A stretch of 64,000 bases of DNA from Pisaster brevispinus. Lineage: Eukaryota; Echinodermata; Asteroidea; Forcipulatida; Asteriidae. Below the pieces are notes generated by a model. That model was not told where the DNA came from. It made no database searches and was given only the letters and a program-made list of their open reading frames with translations. The stretch lies in the NCBI GenBank assembly GCA_023634235.1, contig JAMKCF010000012.1:17493884-17557883 (forward strand), given 5' to 3'. The position numbers were made by a program, and so were the translations under genes. Positions 1 to 10,559 of this stretch are shown here, piece after piece (position 1 is the first letter of the stretch; every line of letters begins with the position of its first letter).

Positions 1-115
1 AAACTTACATACAAACGTATGTCACCTTCGAAGACAGAAGCAAAAACTTCGGGCATGTAGCAGATGCGCGTGCGTGTGACGACATGACTTTTCAACAGGA
101 TTACCGGTGATTTAT

Positions 116-333
116 ATAGACCTTATCATTGATCTCCATTAATATTAATGGAGATCAATGGACCTTATGCATTGACGTCATCCAGCCGCCATCTTAGAGG
201 TAAAACGATGACGAAACAATCGAAACACACAGATTTTTGCGCGCGGCGCACAGGATTGGCCAATGAACAACCTCCTTTTGACCTCTAGGCGAGGGCGCCC
301 TACTGAAATGACGTCATGTGCATAAGGTCTATT
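116..333. mobile_element. MITE-like inverted-repeat element
   Basis: The ends are inverted: GACCTTATGCATTGACGTCA near 161-180 on the left matches the reverse complement of the segment at about 305-331, which reads GACCTTATGCACATGACGTC. The left end is doubled (GACCTTAT at 119-126 and again at 161-168) around a perfect 34-bp palindrome at 127-160, so a second palindromic insertion is possible. No coding capacity is visible. The class is uncertain. Confidence 0.5.
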
Positions 334-405
334 GTGACACCGCACTTAGCAATTCAGTTTGATACGTGTCTTACTAATCTTTAGTTCTTTGTGAAATTGA
401 TCGAC

Positions 406-735
406 TGGGGCCAATTTCACAAAGGCTGTAAGCAGACATTATCCGCTTACGGAGCGGTCATTTAGCAGAGTTTCTATTTCATAAACACTGCTTACTGTTA
501 GCAAAGCTTAAAGGAAAAGGCACGCTAACTTCTTGATGGTGGTTTCTGTAAGCAGAATGATGATTGACGCTGAGTGACGTAATAATTCAAATCCAGTGTG
601 AACGCGCACACACGCTGTCAAATGTTTCCCGATCGTTTATGAAGTACACCTTTGCTTACGAGTGTTTTTCTGCTATAAAAAACACACCTATTTCCTTACC
701 GGTAAACATCTTTGTGAAATTGGGCCCCGCCCAGG
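406..735. mobile_element. MITE of the GGGCCCAATTTCA family
   Basis: The left end reads GGGGCCAATTTCACAAAG and the right end ends CTTTGTGAAATTGGGCCCC, an inverted repeat of about 18 bp. The interior holds several copies of TAAGCAGA or GCTTACGG-type motifs, which recur in the other family members near 9.6, 12.5, 26.2/29.6, 38.9 and 61.5 kb. It is non-coding and probably a non-autonomous DNA transposon. Confidence 0.55.
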
Positions 736-737
736 GG

Positions 738-1070
738 CCGATTTCACAAAGAGCCCAAGATTGATCTTAACTGAGTATCAATCTAAGATCAATCTTAATT
801 GCTTTGCGAAGTGTGATCTCACGACGATCACTATGGCGATTTTGGCAACTCATCATGAGATGAATCTTTGCGCTAAGTGGAATCAAACCTCCGGGGCTCA
901 ATTTGTGACGTCACATTTTGCTTGGAGTGGTCCACAGCTGAAGATCAATCTCAGCTCTTTGTATTTCAACATAATTCCACAAAATGTCATCGCCACAGCT
1001 CAAATCCTTCAAGGGTATACATGCACTCAATTCTTACTATGATTATCAACATGGTTTGTGATCTTCAAGC
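738..1070. repeat. Probable fragment of a related MITE
   Basis: Directly next to the previous element, GGGCCGATTTCACAAAG begins again and is followed by repeated AAGATCAATCTTA-type motifs on both strands (770-800, 940-955). I cannot define a right terminus. The short reading frames here show no recognisable protein. Confidence 0.3.
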
Positions 1071-1079
1071 TTAAACATT

Positions 1080-3370
1080 ACAGGATACCAGCTCTTGAAC
1101 TGGCTTGGCAAGTTACCACCTGGTGGACTTCCTGGCATGACATGCTTGAATTCGCTTCATCTTGCTTGACTTTTGCAAAATAAGCAGGATTCCAGTTACA
1201 GGTGGTAAATTTGACATGGTTGCTTCGACTGGTAACCTGGTTCTGGTTTTGTGCTGAGCTACTTTATGTGCTTTAAGAAGCGTTATGAATTTGGGACCTG
1301 GTACCCTTTTCCCATTAGTTTTTATATATGTCATTATCATTGTTTAAAACAGGGCACCATGCGAAGAGATCAACAGTGGCCAAGTTTGCAAAAGGATCAT
1401 TTTGTCGACTGGCGGCTAATATTCACTGGTACTTATGCTCAAAAACATGTGTTGGTACCAGGCAAAGTCGACCTCTTGTCGACAAATGGTCCCTGTGCGA
1501 ACTTATCCAATGTGACCAACGTTTTTCTAATACACATTCTAGATGCATTACAGTGTATGATTTGCCGTGAGTCAACAACCCAAACGACCTGGCTCATTCT
1601 CTAACAACAAAACTGCCCTTCGGTGACGCTGTTCTGCAAATTCAGAAGTAATTTCTAGTATATTGATTGCTTGGTTGAGATGTCTCCGTCGTTACCTTTC
1701 TACGTGGCTGATTGTACGTTGTGTGACGTCGTGATTACCACGGTCATCGGTGCTGTAATACAGTTGTATTAGACAGGTTGTTACTTATGATGTTGCTGTA
1801 CGCCATAGGAAATATTTATAAAGACCACATTATAACTGCCACCCATGCTTATGTGACAACTCATTTCCTCGTGTTCTCTGACTGACCGCACATAAACCCA
1901 CAAAAACCCAAAACACACTCTTGCCGTTTTACTTTAGTATTAAAACATGTTTGTTTTGATATTTAACGCCCATTTTAGAGGTGGGTGTTTGGTTTGTTTA
2001 ACATGTGTTATCAGTACCTTTCGGGTGTCTCTGTATGTTTTGTTTGTTATACCTTTTTAAATAACTATGATACATGAATCTTAGGAGAAAATAGTACATG
2101 ATTTTAATCCATGCAACCAACTCCGATAATGTCAATCGAGTAAACACCGGGTGATATTTTAGTCAGGAATTTTGAGCGCATTCACAAACGTGCTGCTTTC
2201 AATTATTGAAAATTGAAGACGATACGGCATTGGCGCCATTTTATTCAGCTGAACCATGGAGGTAGAAATAGGTTTCTGTCTCCATGATTGAACGTTGTTA
2301 ACTTGTGTCTATCACTATCAACAACATGGTGTTGCAACAACATGGTGATTTGTATAACTTATATTCTGACAACAACTTAAACTGAAAAAGATCATCGATG
2401 ACGTCATCATCCGAAAACAGTTGCGGTTTCATTGACACACTAAGGTCTAAGTACAGGGTAAGTTTAAAGTCAAAACCCATCTTGGTTCACGGGATACGTT
2501 TTTGCCTACACAGTACATTGTGTTTATACCTGAATAGGGGTTAGCATAATTAATATCAAATCCGACAGTTAAAAATATACTATGATCAAATAATCTTTGT
2601 TGTTGTACGTTAAAAAAACACTTGGCAATTAACACATAAAACATACCAACATGACGGTTCACGATATCAGGAATGCCCCCATTTTTTTAACGACGTTATT
2701 GAATTAAAACTTACCATTTTAATCAGCGTGTCTGAAGGGCATACTCATCAGCGGGGCCTAGAACACCTTTTGCAGGCATCATGTCGTTTAACGTATATAT
2801 TACGTAGAAAGACATGTTTACACGATTTTCTCTCTTTCAAACACCAGGTCTGCTACCGGACATGTCTTCACTGAACACCTTGTGTTTGTAATTCTACAAA
2901 CACTACATGTCTAGTTTGTTTAATTGTATCCTCTTTCTTTTTCAATAATTACTGACAATGTACAATATTGTATTATATCTTTCAAATACAACGGAATTTC
3001 GTGGCTTGTGCTGATGCAGACGTAAATAGTACAATGTCAGACTGCCAAGTATAGAAATCAAACTTTCTATGGTGCGTTTTTCTCATTACGCATGACAAGT
3101 CACAAAATGTTACCGTTTTCTTGTTACGCGGAACCTGGGAAAGGCTTCGGCATTGACAATTTTAAGAGGTGTCAGCCTTTTGGCGGGTTTTCCCCCTTTC
3201 AGCCCCAGTTAAGCTGAATGCTGATTTGAAAGTGAAGGTAAACAATACGTCGGCAACATAACTGTATAACTTGGCCAAGGCCCAGCCTCATTCCATTGGG
3301 TAGCAAGCATCATCATGTCCCCAAAGTCTCTTTAACCTCTACAATGACGACACCACATACACTCTGGAAA
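1080..3370. other. Intergenic, no gene recognised
   Basis: About 2.3 kb of AT-rich sequence without a convincing coding exon on either strand. If the minus-strand exon at 3905-4057 continues within the window, its next exons should lie here, but I could not identify one. It has only short homopolymer runs and scattered TGACGTCA-like motifs. Confidence 0.4.
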
Positions 3371-3380
3371 CTTCTGGGTC

Positions 3381-3655
3381 AGAATTGACCCGGATCCGGG
3401 TGAGAATTGACCCGGATGCGGGTAAGAATTGACCCGGATCCGGGTGAGAATTGACCCAGATCCGGGAGAGAATTGACCCAGATGCGGGTCACGTGAGACC
3501 GGACCCATTTCTGGGTCATTATGACCCGGAATCTGTGCCGAAATGACCCAGAAATGAGTCAAACTGACACAGAATCCGAAGTAAAATCCCATTTTTAACT
3601 ACGTTCCGTGTCAGCCTGACCCAGAAAGTGGGTCGGGCCCCCTTGGGCCCAGGTC
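3381..3655. repeat. 22-bp minisatellite in a TGACCC-rich dispersed repeat
   Basis: AGAATTGACCCGGAT recurs at 3381, 3403, 3425, 3447 and 3469, a 22-bp period with few differences. It is followed by degenerate TGACCCAGAAATG-type motifs to about 3655. Similar non-tandem segments occur at 12195-12345 and 31258-31400, so this is one copy of a dispersed family that has grown a local array. The 86-codon minus-strand frame here is a by-product of the repeat. Confidence 0.7.
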
Positions 3656-3904
3656 ATAATTAGGTGTGGCTATAGGTTAGGGCACATTGAATAGACTTCG
3701 ATACCGAAAGCATCGATAACGAAAGCATTTTGTAAAATGTTTAACTACGACATTGATCTACTTCGAGAAACTCAATAATTTGCTTTTTTTGTTGCGAACA
3801 GTCACCTGTCAAGGTTGCAGAATTGTTGTGAGGTTTGTTTTTCTTTCGGGTTTTATCAAACTATATCAAGGTGCTGATTAATGTAACGAAATTTATGAAC
3901 TCAC

Positions 3905-4057
3905 CCCTTGCTTGCCGCAGTAGTAGTCATTTGAATGGGTAACAACCACAAGCCCAATGATGCCAAGTACTAAAATAGTGACCCCAGTTATGATTATAAG
4001 CTTCGCAAAGACACGCATTCCACCTTGGGTCGCCATCTCTTTTTCGTTTTCCATCAT
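3905..4057 (-). CDS. First coding exon of an unknown type II membrane protein (partial gene)
   Basis: On the minus strand, ATGATG at 4057-4052 opens a 51-codon frame ending exactly at a consensus donor (GTGAGT at 3904-3899), phase 0. The peptide starts MMENEKEMATQ, has a basic patch (MRVFAKL) and one strong hydrophobic span at about residues 20-40 rich in Ile, Val, Leu and Gly, then THSNDYYCGKQG. This is the layout of a single-pass signal-anchored protein with the rest outside the cell or in the lumen. A short upstream frame in the leader ends at a TGA that overlaps the start codon. Downstream exons would lie below 3900 or beyond the window, and I did not find them. Family unknown; ectoenzymes and Golgi enzymes share this topology. 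The exon call is inferred from the frame, TM span and donor. Confidence 0.5.
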
Positions 4058-4500
4058 GCCGCCCGGCGGCCAGCACCTTTGTCAGAGCAGCGCCCTTTCC
4101 ACTGAGGCGATCGACACCGAAGACAGAGCTGAGACTTGCTGCGCCTCTCTCCTAAGGAGCAAACTGTTGGCTGAACGGTGTGATGGGGCCACACGGGAGA
4201 TGATCCAGCAACAGCACGGTTCGCTGACGGAGCAATAATCTGGTCCCTGGTGAATGCACACTGCTTTAGTTCCACAGGCTACCAGTTCAGTCGTATGCAC
4301 TTCCCGTTGCGGGAGTACAGGCTTGATACAAACGAGTGCTGTTGTAATTAACAGCAACACATATCGACAGTAAACTACTGTCTCTGCATTGGCCGATGTT
4401 TACGTTTAAAGGTGGAATATACGCCTTCCTTTTTCCTGTTTTTTTTCTTTTCTTTTCCTTTTTTAATCGACCAGACGATGACACAGTGACGTAAAAAGAT
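4058..4500 (-). promoter_or_regulatory. Putative 5' leader and promoter region of the 4057 exon
   Basis: The sequence just upstream of the ATG on the minus strand is GC-richer (about 4058-4215) than the AT-rich surroundings, which suits a 5' untranslated region. No TATA box is clear. A 73-codon upstream frame (4275-4054) runs through it and is more likely leader sequence than a gene. Confidence 0.25.
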
Positions 4501-5420
4501 ATTCAATTATCTTAGTTCGACATCAAAATAAGCAGTGAGTAACTAAAGCCATTAAAGGGAGCAATAACCTGGTTTGGCTTGGACTACAGCAATAGCTCCG
4601 TCCGCCCGTTTGAAACCATGTCCCGAAATCACAAGTCTTCAAAATAACGGAAAGAGCATTGTCCCTGTTAAGCAAACCATTTGAAAAGAAGAAGCCCACG
4701 CATACGCGGGGGGGGGGGGGGGGGCATGACTCGATCGAAAGTTTGTAACAATCATGCGAGAGCCAAAGACTCAGTTGTAGAGCCATAGCTATTTTAATAC
4801 AACACCCCATATATAGATTCCGCCTTGTGATTGGTTAGAGCTCATCACGTGATATATAACATTCATACTAAAAAGCCGTGCAATTGCGACGAAATACCCG
4901 TAGCAACCAAAATACTAAACCCGTAGCAACCAGTGTACTATACCGATAGCAACGGCAGCTTCTGGGTACCTGCAAGTCAAGGCAGAATCTATTTAGGCCT
5001 ATAATATTAAAAAAATATTAATACTGTTAACAGAGCGTTCTATTTTCCGGGGTTTCGTCTCGGAAAAACGGAACGCTCTGATCGGGGTCACTTCGGGGTC
5101 ACTTCGAGTCGTATGTATACATATAGTATGTATATATACCTATAAAAGGCTGTCTCATTTTTTCATTTTTAAGGTCGTAAAAGTTGTTTGGAGCACAGAT
5201 GATGATCTGGGGCGTGTTATAACCTATGAATAAACAAAATTCGTTCAGAATTGACCAATGAGCAAAAGAAGAAGAAGAAAAATCAACAATTTTACGGGCC
5301 CTCTCTTTTGGTATGATGGGCAATGCGTTGCTGTGTGCGGTAAGACAATGGTCCACGCGTTGCTCTGTATACACCCAAACAATGCAGTGCACTCCTATAT
5401 TGTCCACCATATTTCAAAAA
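4501..5420. other. Intergenic with poly-G tract
   Basis: No gene is recognised. It contains a run of about 17 G near 4710-4726, three degenerate copies of CCGTAGCAACCA (about 4900-4960) and AT-rich sequence with a TATAAAAGG at about 5140. Most short frames here lack any protein-like pattern. Confidence 0.35.
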
Positions 5421-5423
5421 GGC

Positions 5424-6003
5424 TAATAGACCCCTTGCATTGGCTGCTATCACTGAGGTCAACCAATGGAAACCTATGTGCGTGTACGCGCAACGCACAT
5501 GTTTAAGCCAATGATAAGCCTTCCTTTGACTTCAGTGAGGGCGCTGTTCAGATAGATAGGCGTGTTTACGGGCCGTTTGAGCTGTTGTTATGGGGCCCGC
5601 GTTGCTCTGAACCGTGTGCTAGCTGCTGTCTGCATTGTATTATTAATACTAAAGCGTGTATGGAGTGAAACCGAGGATTCAACCGAAGGGATTCAACAAA
5701 ATGGATCCGGGTGTGGGACAAGAGCGAAAACGTCCTCGCTTCGCTTCCGTGTACAAAACCCATGATGACGTCGCTAAAAAACTGTCCAAACTTAGACAAA
5801 TCACCGATTTTTGGGGTCGACAAACAGGCACGTGCTCAAGGGTTTGCGTTACGCGCACAAAACGATCATGTCGGACATTGCGTCACATGCGCGCGTATCT
5901 GCTGCACAGCCCAAAGTTTTGTAACTTCCGGTTCCAAAGCATAAGTTTTAGTGTAATTTTACCCGAAACCCCAATTTCTTATGAAAGAGACCCAAGTCTT
6001 TGA
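5424..6003 (+). other. Element-like segment with a short basic reading frame
   Basis: AATAGACCCCTTGCA at about 5424 resembles the inverse of TGCAAGGGGTCAATA near 43724, which suggests a transposon terminus. Inside, an ATG at 5701 opens about 100 codons starting MDPGVGQERKRPRF, with a basic KRPR patch and a SKLRQITDFWG stretch that loosely resembles a PCNA-binding box. The rest of the frame looks non-coding. It could be a broken first exon of a transposase or nothing. No function is assigned. Confidence 0.2.
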
Positions 6004-6234
6004 ATGTAACAGCCAAGTCCAATTAATAAACTTTTCTTGCACAAATCATCAAAGAAAATCAAGCACAACGCAACTCAGGCTTCTGTGGGCGTGGTTTACA
6101 GTGGAATTACGTCACACTTACGAACAGGATAGGTTCTGTAACACACCAAATTACATAGGTTTGTACACAAACATGGATCCGCCCACAATGCTTCAAAATG
6201 TAGGGCAAATTTCAACGCTGTAGTTATTTGGTCA

Positions 6235-6660
6235 ATCACTAATTTTCGATCTTTCCAGGGGTTATGTGGGGAGGGGGCGGCGGGAAATGTGTGAACACAC
6301 CCACCGATCCTTGTGGGGTCCAAAATACAACAGAACAATGGACCCCATAAGGGAACTCTTTGTTGAACCTGGACCCCACAGGAGAATTCTTTAGAAAAGG
6401 GAATAATAGAACAACAATAGCAGGACCCCACAAGCCTCCATCGGTAAGGGTGTGGGTGTGTGAGTTTGTTTTCACATTCAAACCGGGGACCTATAACAAA
6501 AGAGGACAATTGGGTCCCCGGTTGGGTAAAGGTCCCCAGTTAGAAATTGTGTACAAAACCAATGGGAGCTGTTGCCAAAAAGTTAGAGTCCAAACAAAAG
6601 AGGGACAATAGGAGGTCCCCGATTGGAGGTGTTTACACACTTGTGTGCGTGTGTGTAAAA
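6235..6660. repeat. Dispersed repeat with GGTCCCC motifs and TG-rich ends
   Basis: The block alternates GGACCCCA and GGTCCCCGG motifs. Its part at 6462-6644, bounded by GTGTGGGTGTGTGAG on the left and ACTTGTGTGCGTGTGTGT on the right, is about 98% identical by eye to 29135-29316. Weaker relatives are at 23925-24240 and 43160-43230. It is non-coding and the mechanism is unknown. Confidence 0.65.
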
Positions 6661-6786
6661 CCTTCTGCCAACAACGGTGGCCCTGGAGAGGAGGACGAGT
6701 GTAGGCGCGTAAAAAGGTTCGATTCGTATGTGCACACTTTTCACAGCTTCCATCGTGACTGACTGACGGACTGACATGACATTTTA

Positions 6787-7098
6787 TATAGACCTTTCCA
6801 TTGTTGATAAACAAACCGCGCTGGTTGGCATGGACCGCCGAATGTTATTAAAACATTCAATCGTGTTAACAGATGTTTTAACAAAATTCAACATTTTCGG
6901 CAAACTTCTAATTAAAAAAAATACCTCCCATGATCGGTTGCTTTGTTTCCAATAAATTCAACACTATTTTTGATTATTTGTGTAACATTGTTACAAACTG
7001 TAGCTATCTGTTTTTGTTTTGCATTTATGGCTTTTCATAGTTTTCCAGCCTGGGTTGGCAAAATCTTGGGCTGTGACGCTGCAAAAGAAAGGTCTATA
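6787..7098. mobile_element. MITE with ATATAGACCTTTC inverted ends
   Basis: The left end ATATAGACCTTTCCA and the right end GAAAGGTCTATAT are inverted repeats of 13 bp. The interior is AT-rich and non-coding. Size and ends fit a non-autonomous DNA transposon. A TA target duplication cannot be separated from the repeat itself. Confidence 0.45.
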
Positions 7099-7279
7099 TG
7101 ACGAGTCACTTCGCTCCTGACGCACAAACACGGCAAAGACACTACACGCTATGCCGGCAAACTAATTGACTTGGTTCATCAAATTAAAATATGTTCGTCT
7201 CCAATAAACCAAAACCACTGTGGCAAAAAGCAATTTCAATCCATAGGTGGAATTAGAGGCAAAGATAGCAAGGCAGTGT

Positions 7280-7490
7280 GGGTCGTTTTGTACACTTGAA
7301 TGATCCAAATCCACACTGTCACCTTGAACATGGTCTTAATGGACACCGTGTATCACGGCCGGCTCTCCATCCAGCACACCCGGTTCGTGCATGTCGCTAT
7401 TGTTGGAGAGAATTAAAATCTGAAGACAGCTTTGTCCATTCGAGGGGAAACAGAGGCACGTAGTGCACACAATATCATGAGCAATTACGT
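7280..7490 (+). pseudogene. Possible piggyBac-like transposase C-terminal relic
   Basis: A 60-codon frame contains HPVRACRYCWRELKSEDSF. After the stop it appears to continue in the same frame as CTQYHEQL. A Cys-x2-Cys followed by a Cys-x-x-Tyr-His resembles the Cys-rich end of piggyBac transposases (RCxxC...CxxxYH), but an internal stop and missing cysteines show it would be decayed. The match is weak and could be chance. Confidence 0.22.
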
Positions 7491-7499
7491 TTACTTTAT

Positions 7500-7870
7500 T
7501 ATCAAAGGAAGGCATCAGCAAAGGACTGCTGTGAAATGCATTATGATGATACTTAACTACATTATAATACGGTTATGCACTTATTGTATTGCGCTGTTAT
7601 TCGGCTAATGACACTTGAATAGACTCACTAGGCACATTATTAAAAATACAGAATGAGTCCCAAATATGTTTTTGAGTCGATGATCTTTTTAATAATAATG
7701 ATTGGTTATTCATTTAAAGCTCCACCTGTTTTTTTCCTTACTCATTTATGGTATTAATACTTGCAGGGGGAAATATGTTTTTAATTGTGTTGAGCAGTTT
7801 TACATTGGCGTTCGTCAACGCACATTTTAAAAGCGTGCGTTCTCCCTTTGGAATACGTGCCCTAATCAGA
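7500..7870. other. Intergenic, no gene recognised
   Basis: AT-rich sequence between the piggyBac-like relic and the Penelope-like element. I see no coding or repeat structure beyond simple T and AT runs. Confidence 0.35.
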
Positions 7871-7907
7871 TTTTTAAAATTATTTATATATATATATATA
7901 AAATTAG

Positions 7908-8574
7908 TAGGGGAGATGGCCTTAGCTTTAGATCCAATCCGGACCTTCGTCAGAGGCATAAACAAGAACAAACACAAACATATCCATTTATAGCAAAAAG
8001 AGGAGCAAAGGATTAAGGGAGAGTATCCAGAAAAAAAGCGGGAAAATATAGCCAATCAGAGTTGTAAATTTACTGGCTAAGAACCAATAAGAGTGAAGAG
8101 GTGAGAACAAAGGATGGTCAGTGTCAAAGGCTGGATCGCTGGACCATAAAGGTGGTACTGCATTGTAGGTATTACAATGCGGGAAGCATGAAAGGGTAGG
8201 ATTAGAGGGCAAGCCACATAAGAAAATGCAACTAAGAATAGGAGGCAAGATCAAAGTAATTATAGAATAAAAGAATCAGTGTAAGAAGTTAAAACTAAGC
8301 AAGAGGAACCTGCAGAGAGAGCAGGTTATTAATTCCTCTGCAGAGGGAATGGGTTATTGACAGGTTGATTTTTTTCAAAACTTTTTGAAAGAGAGAAAAA
8401 AGAAGTGTAGGGAACATGTAAATGACAATAACTGTATCTATTTTGTATCAATGAAGTAAGCGAGAGAGAAAGCGTAAAAATAGACTAGTGGAGAGAACTT
8501 GTTGTTTACAGTTATTGTATTTATTTTATATCGAAGAAAAAAACAAGCAAAGGTGGAAGGAGTGTGATGGGAAT
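7908..8574 (-). repeat. 3' terminal region of the Penelope-like element
   Basis: This lies downstream of the stop codon of the GIY-YIG frame. On the minus strand it contains a promoter-like GCTATAAATGGATATG (about 7994-7979) followed by a hammerhead-like core at 7925-7955. Penelope-like elements are known to carry terminal repeats with promoters and hammerhead ribozymes, so I read this as a pLTR-type terminus. It is bounded at 7880-7904 by an (AT)n run, like the 5' truncation point at 9541. Confidence 0.45.
7925..7955 (-). ncRNA. Hammerhead-ribozyme-like core (degenerate)
   Basis: On the minus strand, CTGACGA is followed by GGTCC, a five-base loop (GGATT), and GGATC, which pairs with GGTCC through one G-U pair, and then TAAAGC. 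This matches the order CUGANGA, stem II, GAAA of a hammerhead, but the G of GAAA is replaced. Its place in the 3' region of a Penelope-like element supports it. Cleavage activity cannot be judged from sequence. Confidence 0.35.
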
Positions 8575-9540
8575 TTATTTAACACCAGTGTTTACGTTGA
8601 GTCCAAAGGGTTGGACTGTCTTGAGTTGGTGAATCCAGTGTGATTCTCTGAGTTTGCGGTGTGTGTCGTCACCATTGCAAGCCTCAATCACGATGAGTTC
8701 AACATCTTTGACGCTGTGATTACGGCTGTTGAAGTGGATGGAGACGGGGTACAGTTTCTTGGTCTTTATGGAAGAGACATGGTTTGCAAAGCGAAGACTG
8801 AGTTTGGTCTTAGTCTCTCCCACATACTGTAGTCCACATCTTTTACAAGATATAACATAGACCACATTGGGTGTGCTACATAGGGAGTCGGTCTTGATAT
8901 TGTAAGAAGAGCCAGTGCTATGACTCTTCACTTTAAGTGCAGGTTTGATGTAGAGACAGGTTCTACATTTAGAGCGGGTACACTTGTGACAACCCTGTAT
9001 CTCTGTTAGTGGTGGTGTTTGGCCTGTGCCTGGGGGGAGTTTGGCCCTGACTAGAATGTCTCCCAGATTTTTAGGGCGGCGGAAAGCAACCATGGGGTTA
9101 TCAGGGATTGCTGAGCGCATCCTCTTAGATGAATGGAGAATATCCATTCTACCATTGAGGATTGAGGAGAGTTTGGGTAGGTTAGGGTGGTAGGTGGTGA
9201 CCAGGGCAACTCTATTGGTCGGGACTTTTCTGGACCCCTTGTTGGCCAAAAGAGTATGGCGTGGTATACTGAGGGCCTTGTTGATGGCAAGTTGAACCCT
9301 GCGTTCGCTGTGACCTCTAGAAACAAGGTGTTTCCTGAGGTCCGATGAGCGCCTTTTGTATAGGGTATCTGTGGAGCAGATACGTCTTATGCGCAAGGCC
9401 TGACTGTAAGCTATTGCCTTCTTACAGTGACTGGGGTGGCAACTGTTAGAGAGAAGGTACTGGTGGGTGTCAGTGGGTTTGCTGTATACATCCGTAGCAA
9501 TGCCGCTAGGGGATTTACTGATAGTTACATCTAGAAAGTT
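8575..9540 (-). pseudogene. Penelope-like retroelement, 5'-truncated: RT end plus GIY-YIG endonuclease
   Basis: An open frame of about 322 codons runs from 9540 to a stop at 8575. It begins at NFLDVTISKSP with no start codon. The N-terminal part has YSKPTDTHQYLLSNSCHP and SQALRIRRICS, typical of the region after the reverse transcriptase palm in Penelope-like elements. The middle holds a Cys-rich linker (CHKCTRSKCRTCLY), and the C-terminal quarter has VYVISCKRCGLQYVGETKTKLSLR, a GIY-YIG nuclease (YVI...YVGET) followed by FANHVSSI and a conserved Glu region. The family makes target-site nicks and copies its RNA into DNA. Upstream the frame runs into an (AT)n run at 9541, so the upstream RT part is missing and this copy cannot move on its own. 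The surviving frame has no stops, which suggests a fairly young copy. Confidence 0.85.
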
Positions 9541-9575
9541 ATATATATATATATTTATTTATTATTATTATTTAC
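9541..9575. repeat. (AT)n/(ATT)n simple repeat at the element truncation point
   Basis: ATATATATATATAT followed by TTTATTTATTATTATTATT. It marks the abrupt 5' end of the Penelope-like element; a similar TTTATATATATATATATA run lies at its other end (7883-7904). Confidence 0.7.
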
Positions 9576-9591
9576 TCTTTTGGCTTATCTG

Positions 9592-9780
9592 GGGGCCAGA
9601 GCCACATTTCATACAGAAAATACTGCTCAGCAAATGTTTTGCTAAGCAAACATGAGTGGGGCACCAATTGCAACAATGTAAACTTTATGGAATTTCGGCT
9701 GGGTACCTGTTTCTGCTAAGACAGATATTTATGTGCTTAGCAAGTTGTTGTGCTTACAGGCTTTATGACATTGGGCCCAT
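9592..9780. mobile_element. MITE of the GGGCCCAATTTCA family
   Basis: It starts near GGGGGCCAGAGCCACATTTCATA and ends GCTTACAGGCTTTATGACATTGGGCCCA. The interior has CTGCTCAGCAAATGTTTTGC, TGCTAAGCA and TGCTTAGCA motifs shared with 12522-12692. It is non-coding. Confidence 0.5.
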
Positions 9781-10289
9781 AAAAGACGAGTACGCAAATA
9801 ACATTAGTGCCCCCCCCCGCCGCTCCTCCACATATTAATTTATTTTTTCCTTAATGAACAAATTATAAAAAAATAAATAACAAACAATAACAATACATAA
9901 GAAACGAGAGAAAAAACAACCGCAACAACAAAACAACTTGATGTGTAACCAATTTTGCTAAAATACCTGCTTTTTAATAGTGTTAGTGCCGTCGTTGTCA
10001 ATGAAGTTGTCATTCATATTATTACGGTGACATTTTCCAATAGATAAGTTAATTTTCAAAGAGTACTAAATCAGCAAATTGCTGGGATTTATTTATTATC
10101 AAAATGTTGAATCTGTCTGTCGCCGCGATAGGATAGGGTCAGTCAAAGCATTGATTTGAAACCTGCTTACCACTTTGATCACCTAGCAGGACGTCATTTT
10201 TTATTTTTTATTTTTATTTTTTACAGCTAAGAAAAGCTACAATCGACTAATAACTGAACTGTATGTCAATGAACCAATCCTTTAAATTA

Positions 10290-10530
10290 CAAACAGCATC
10301 GTCTGAGACTACCAGGACACTCATACCGAAACACCAAAGAACCTGTCTCTCAGCTTATCACCTGGTAAGCAAAACATGGAAGGAGAACATTCAAACAGGG
10401 AAAGACAAAAGCTCAGCTATACAGATGTAGTTGCCTGGGACTCGGGGTACTTCCAACTGACATTCCTAGCTTGATGATGGATAGACATGAATGGGCAAAT
10501 CTCAACATGATTCCCACCACGGTCGACTAG
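10290..10530 (+). pseudogene. LINE reverse-transcriptase C-terminal relic
   Basis: Read across two frame changes, the plus strand gives HRLRLPGHSYRNTKEP then VSQLITW, a GRRTFKQGK piece, SYTDVVAWDSG, and PSLMMDRHEWANL. This is the conserved ending of many non-LTR retrotransposon polyproteins (RLAGH..R....SQL..W...GRR...TY.D....D......L..LM.DR..W). Stops and shifts show a dead fragment. The clade is not resolved. Confidence 0.65.
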
Positions 10531-10559
10531 AGGGGAAGAGAGAGCACTTCAGTCAAAGC

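Noticed and set aside
3332..3592. 86-codon minus-strand frame with repeated PGQFSPGSGSILT
   Set aside because: It is the translation of the 22-bp minisatellite; the period is not a multiple of three, so the peptide repeat has no coding logic.
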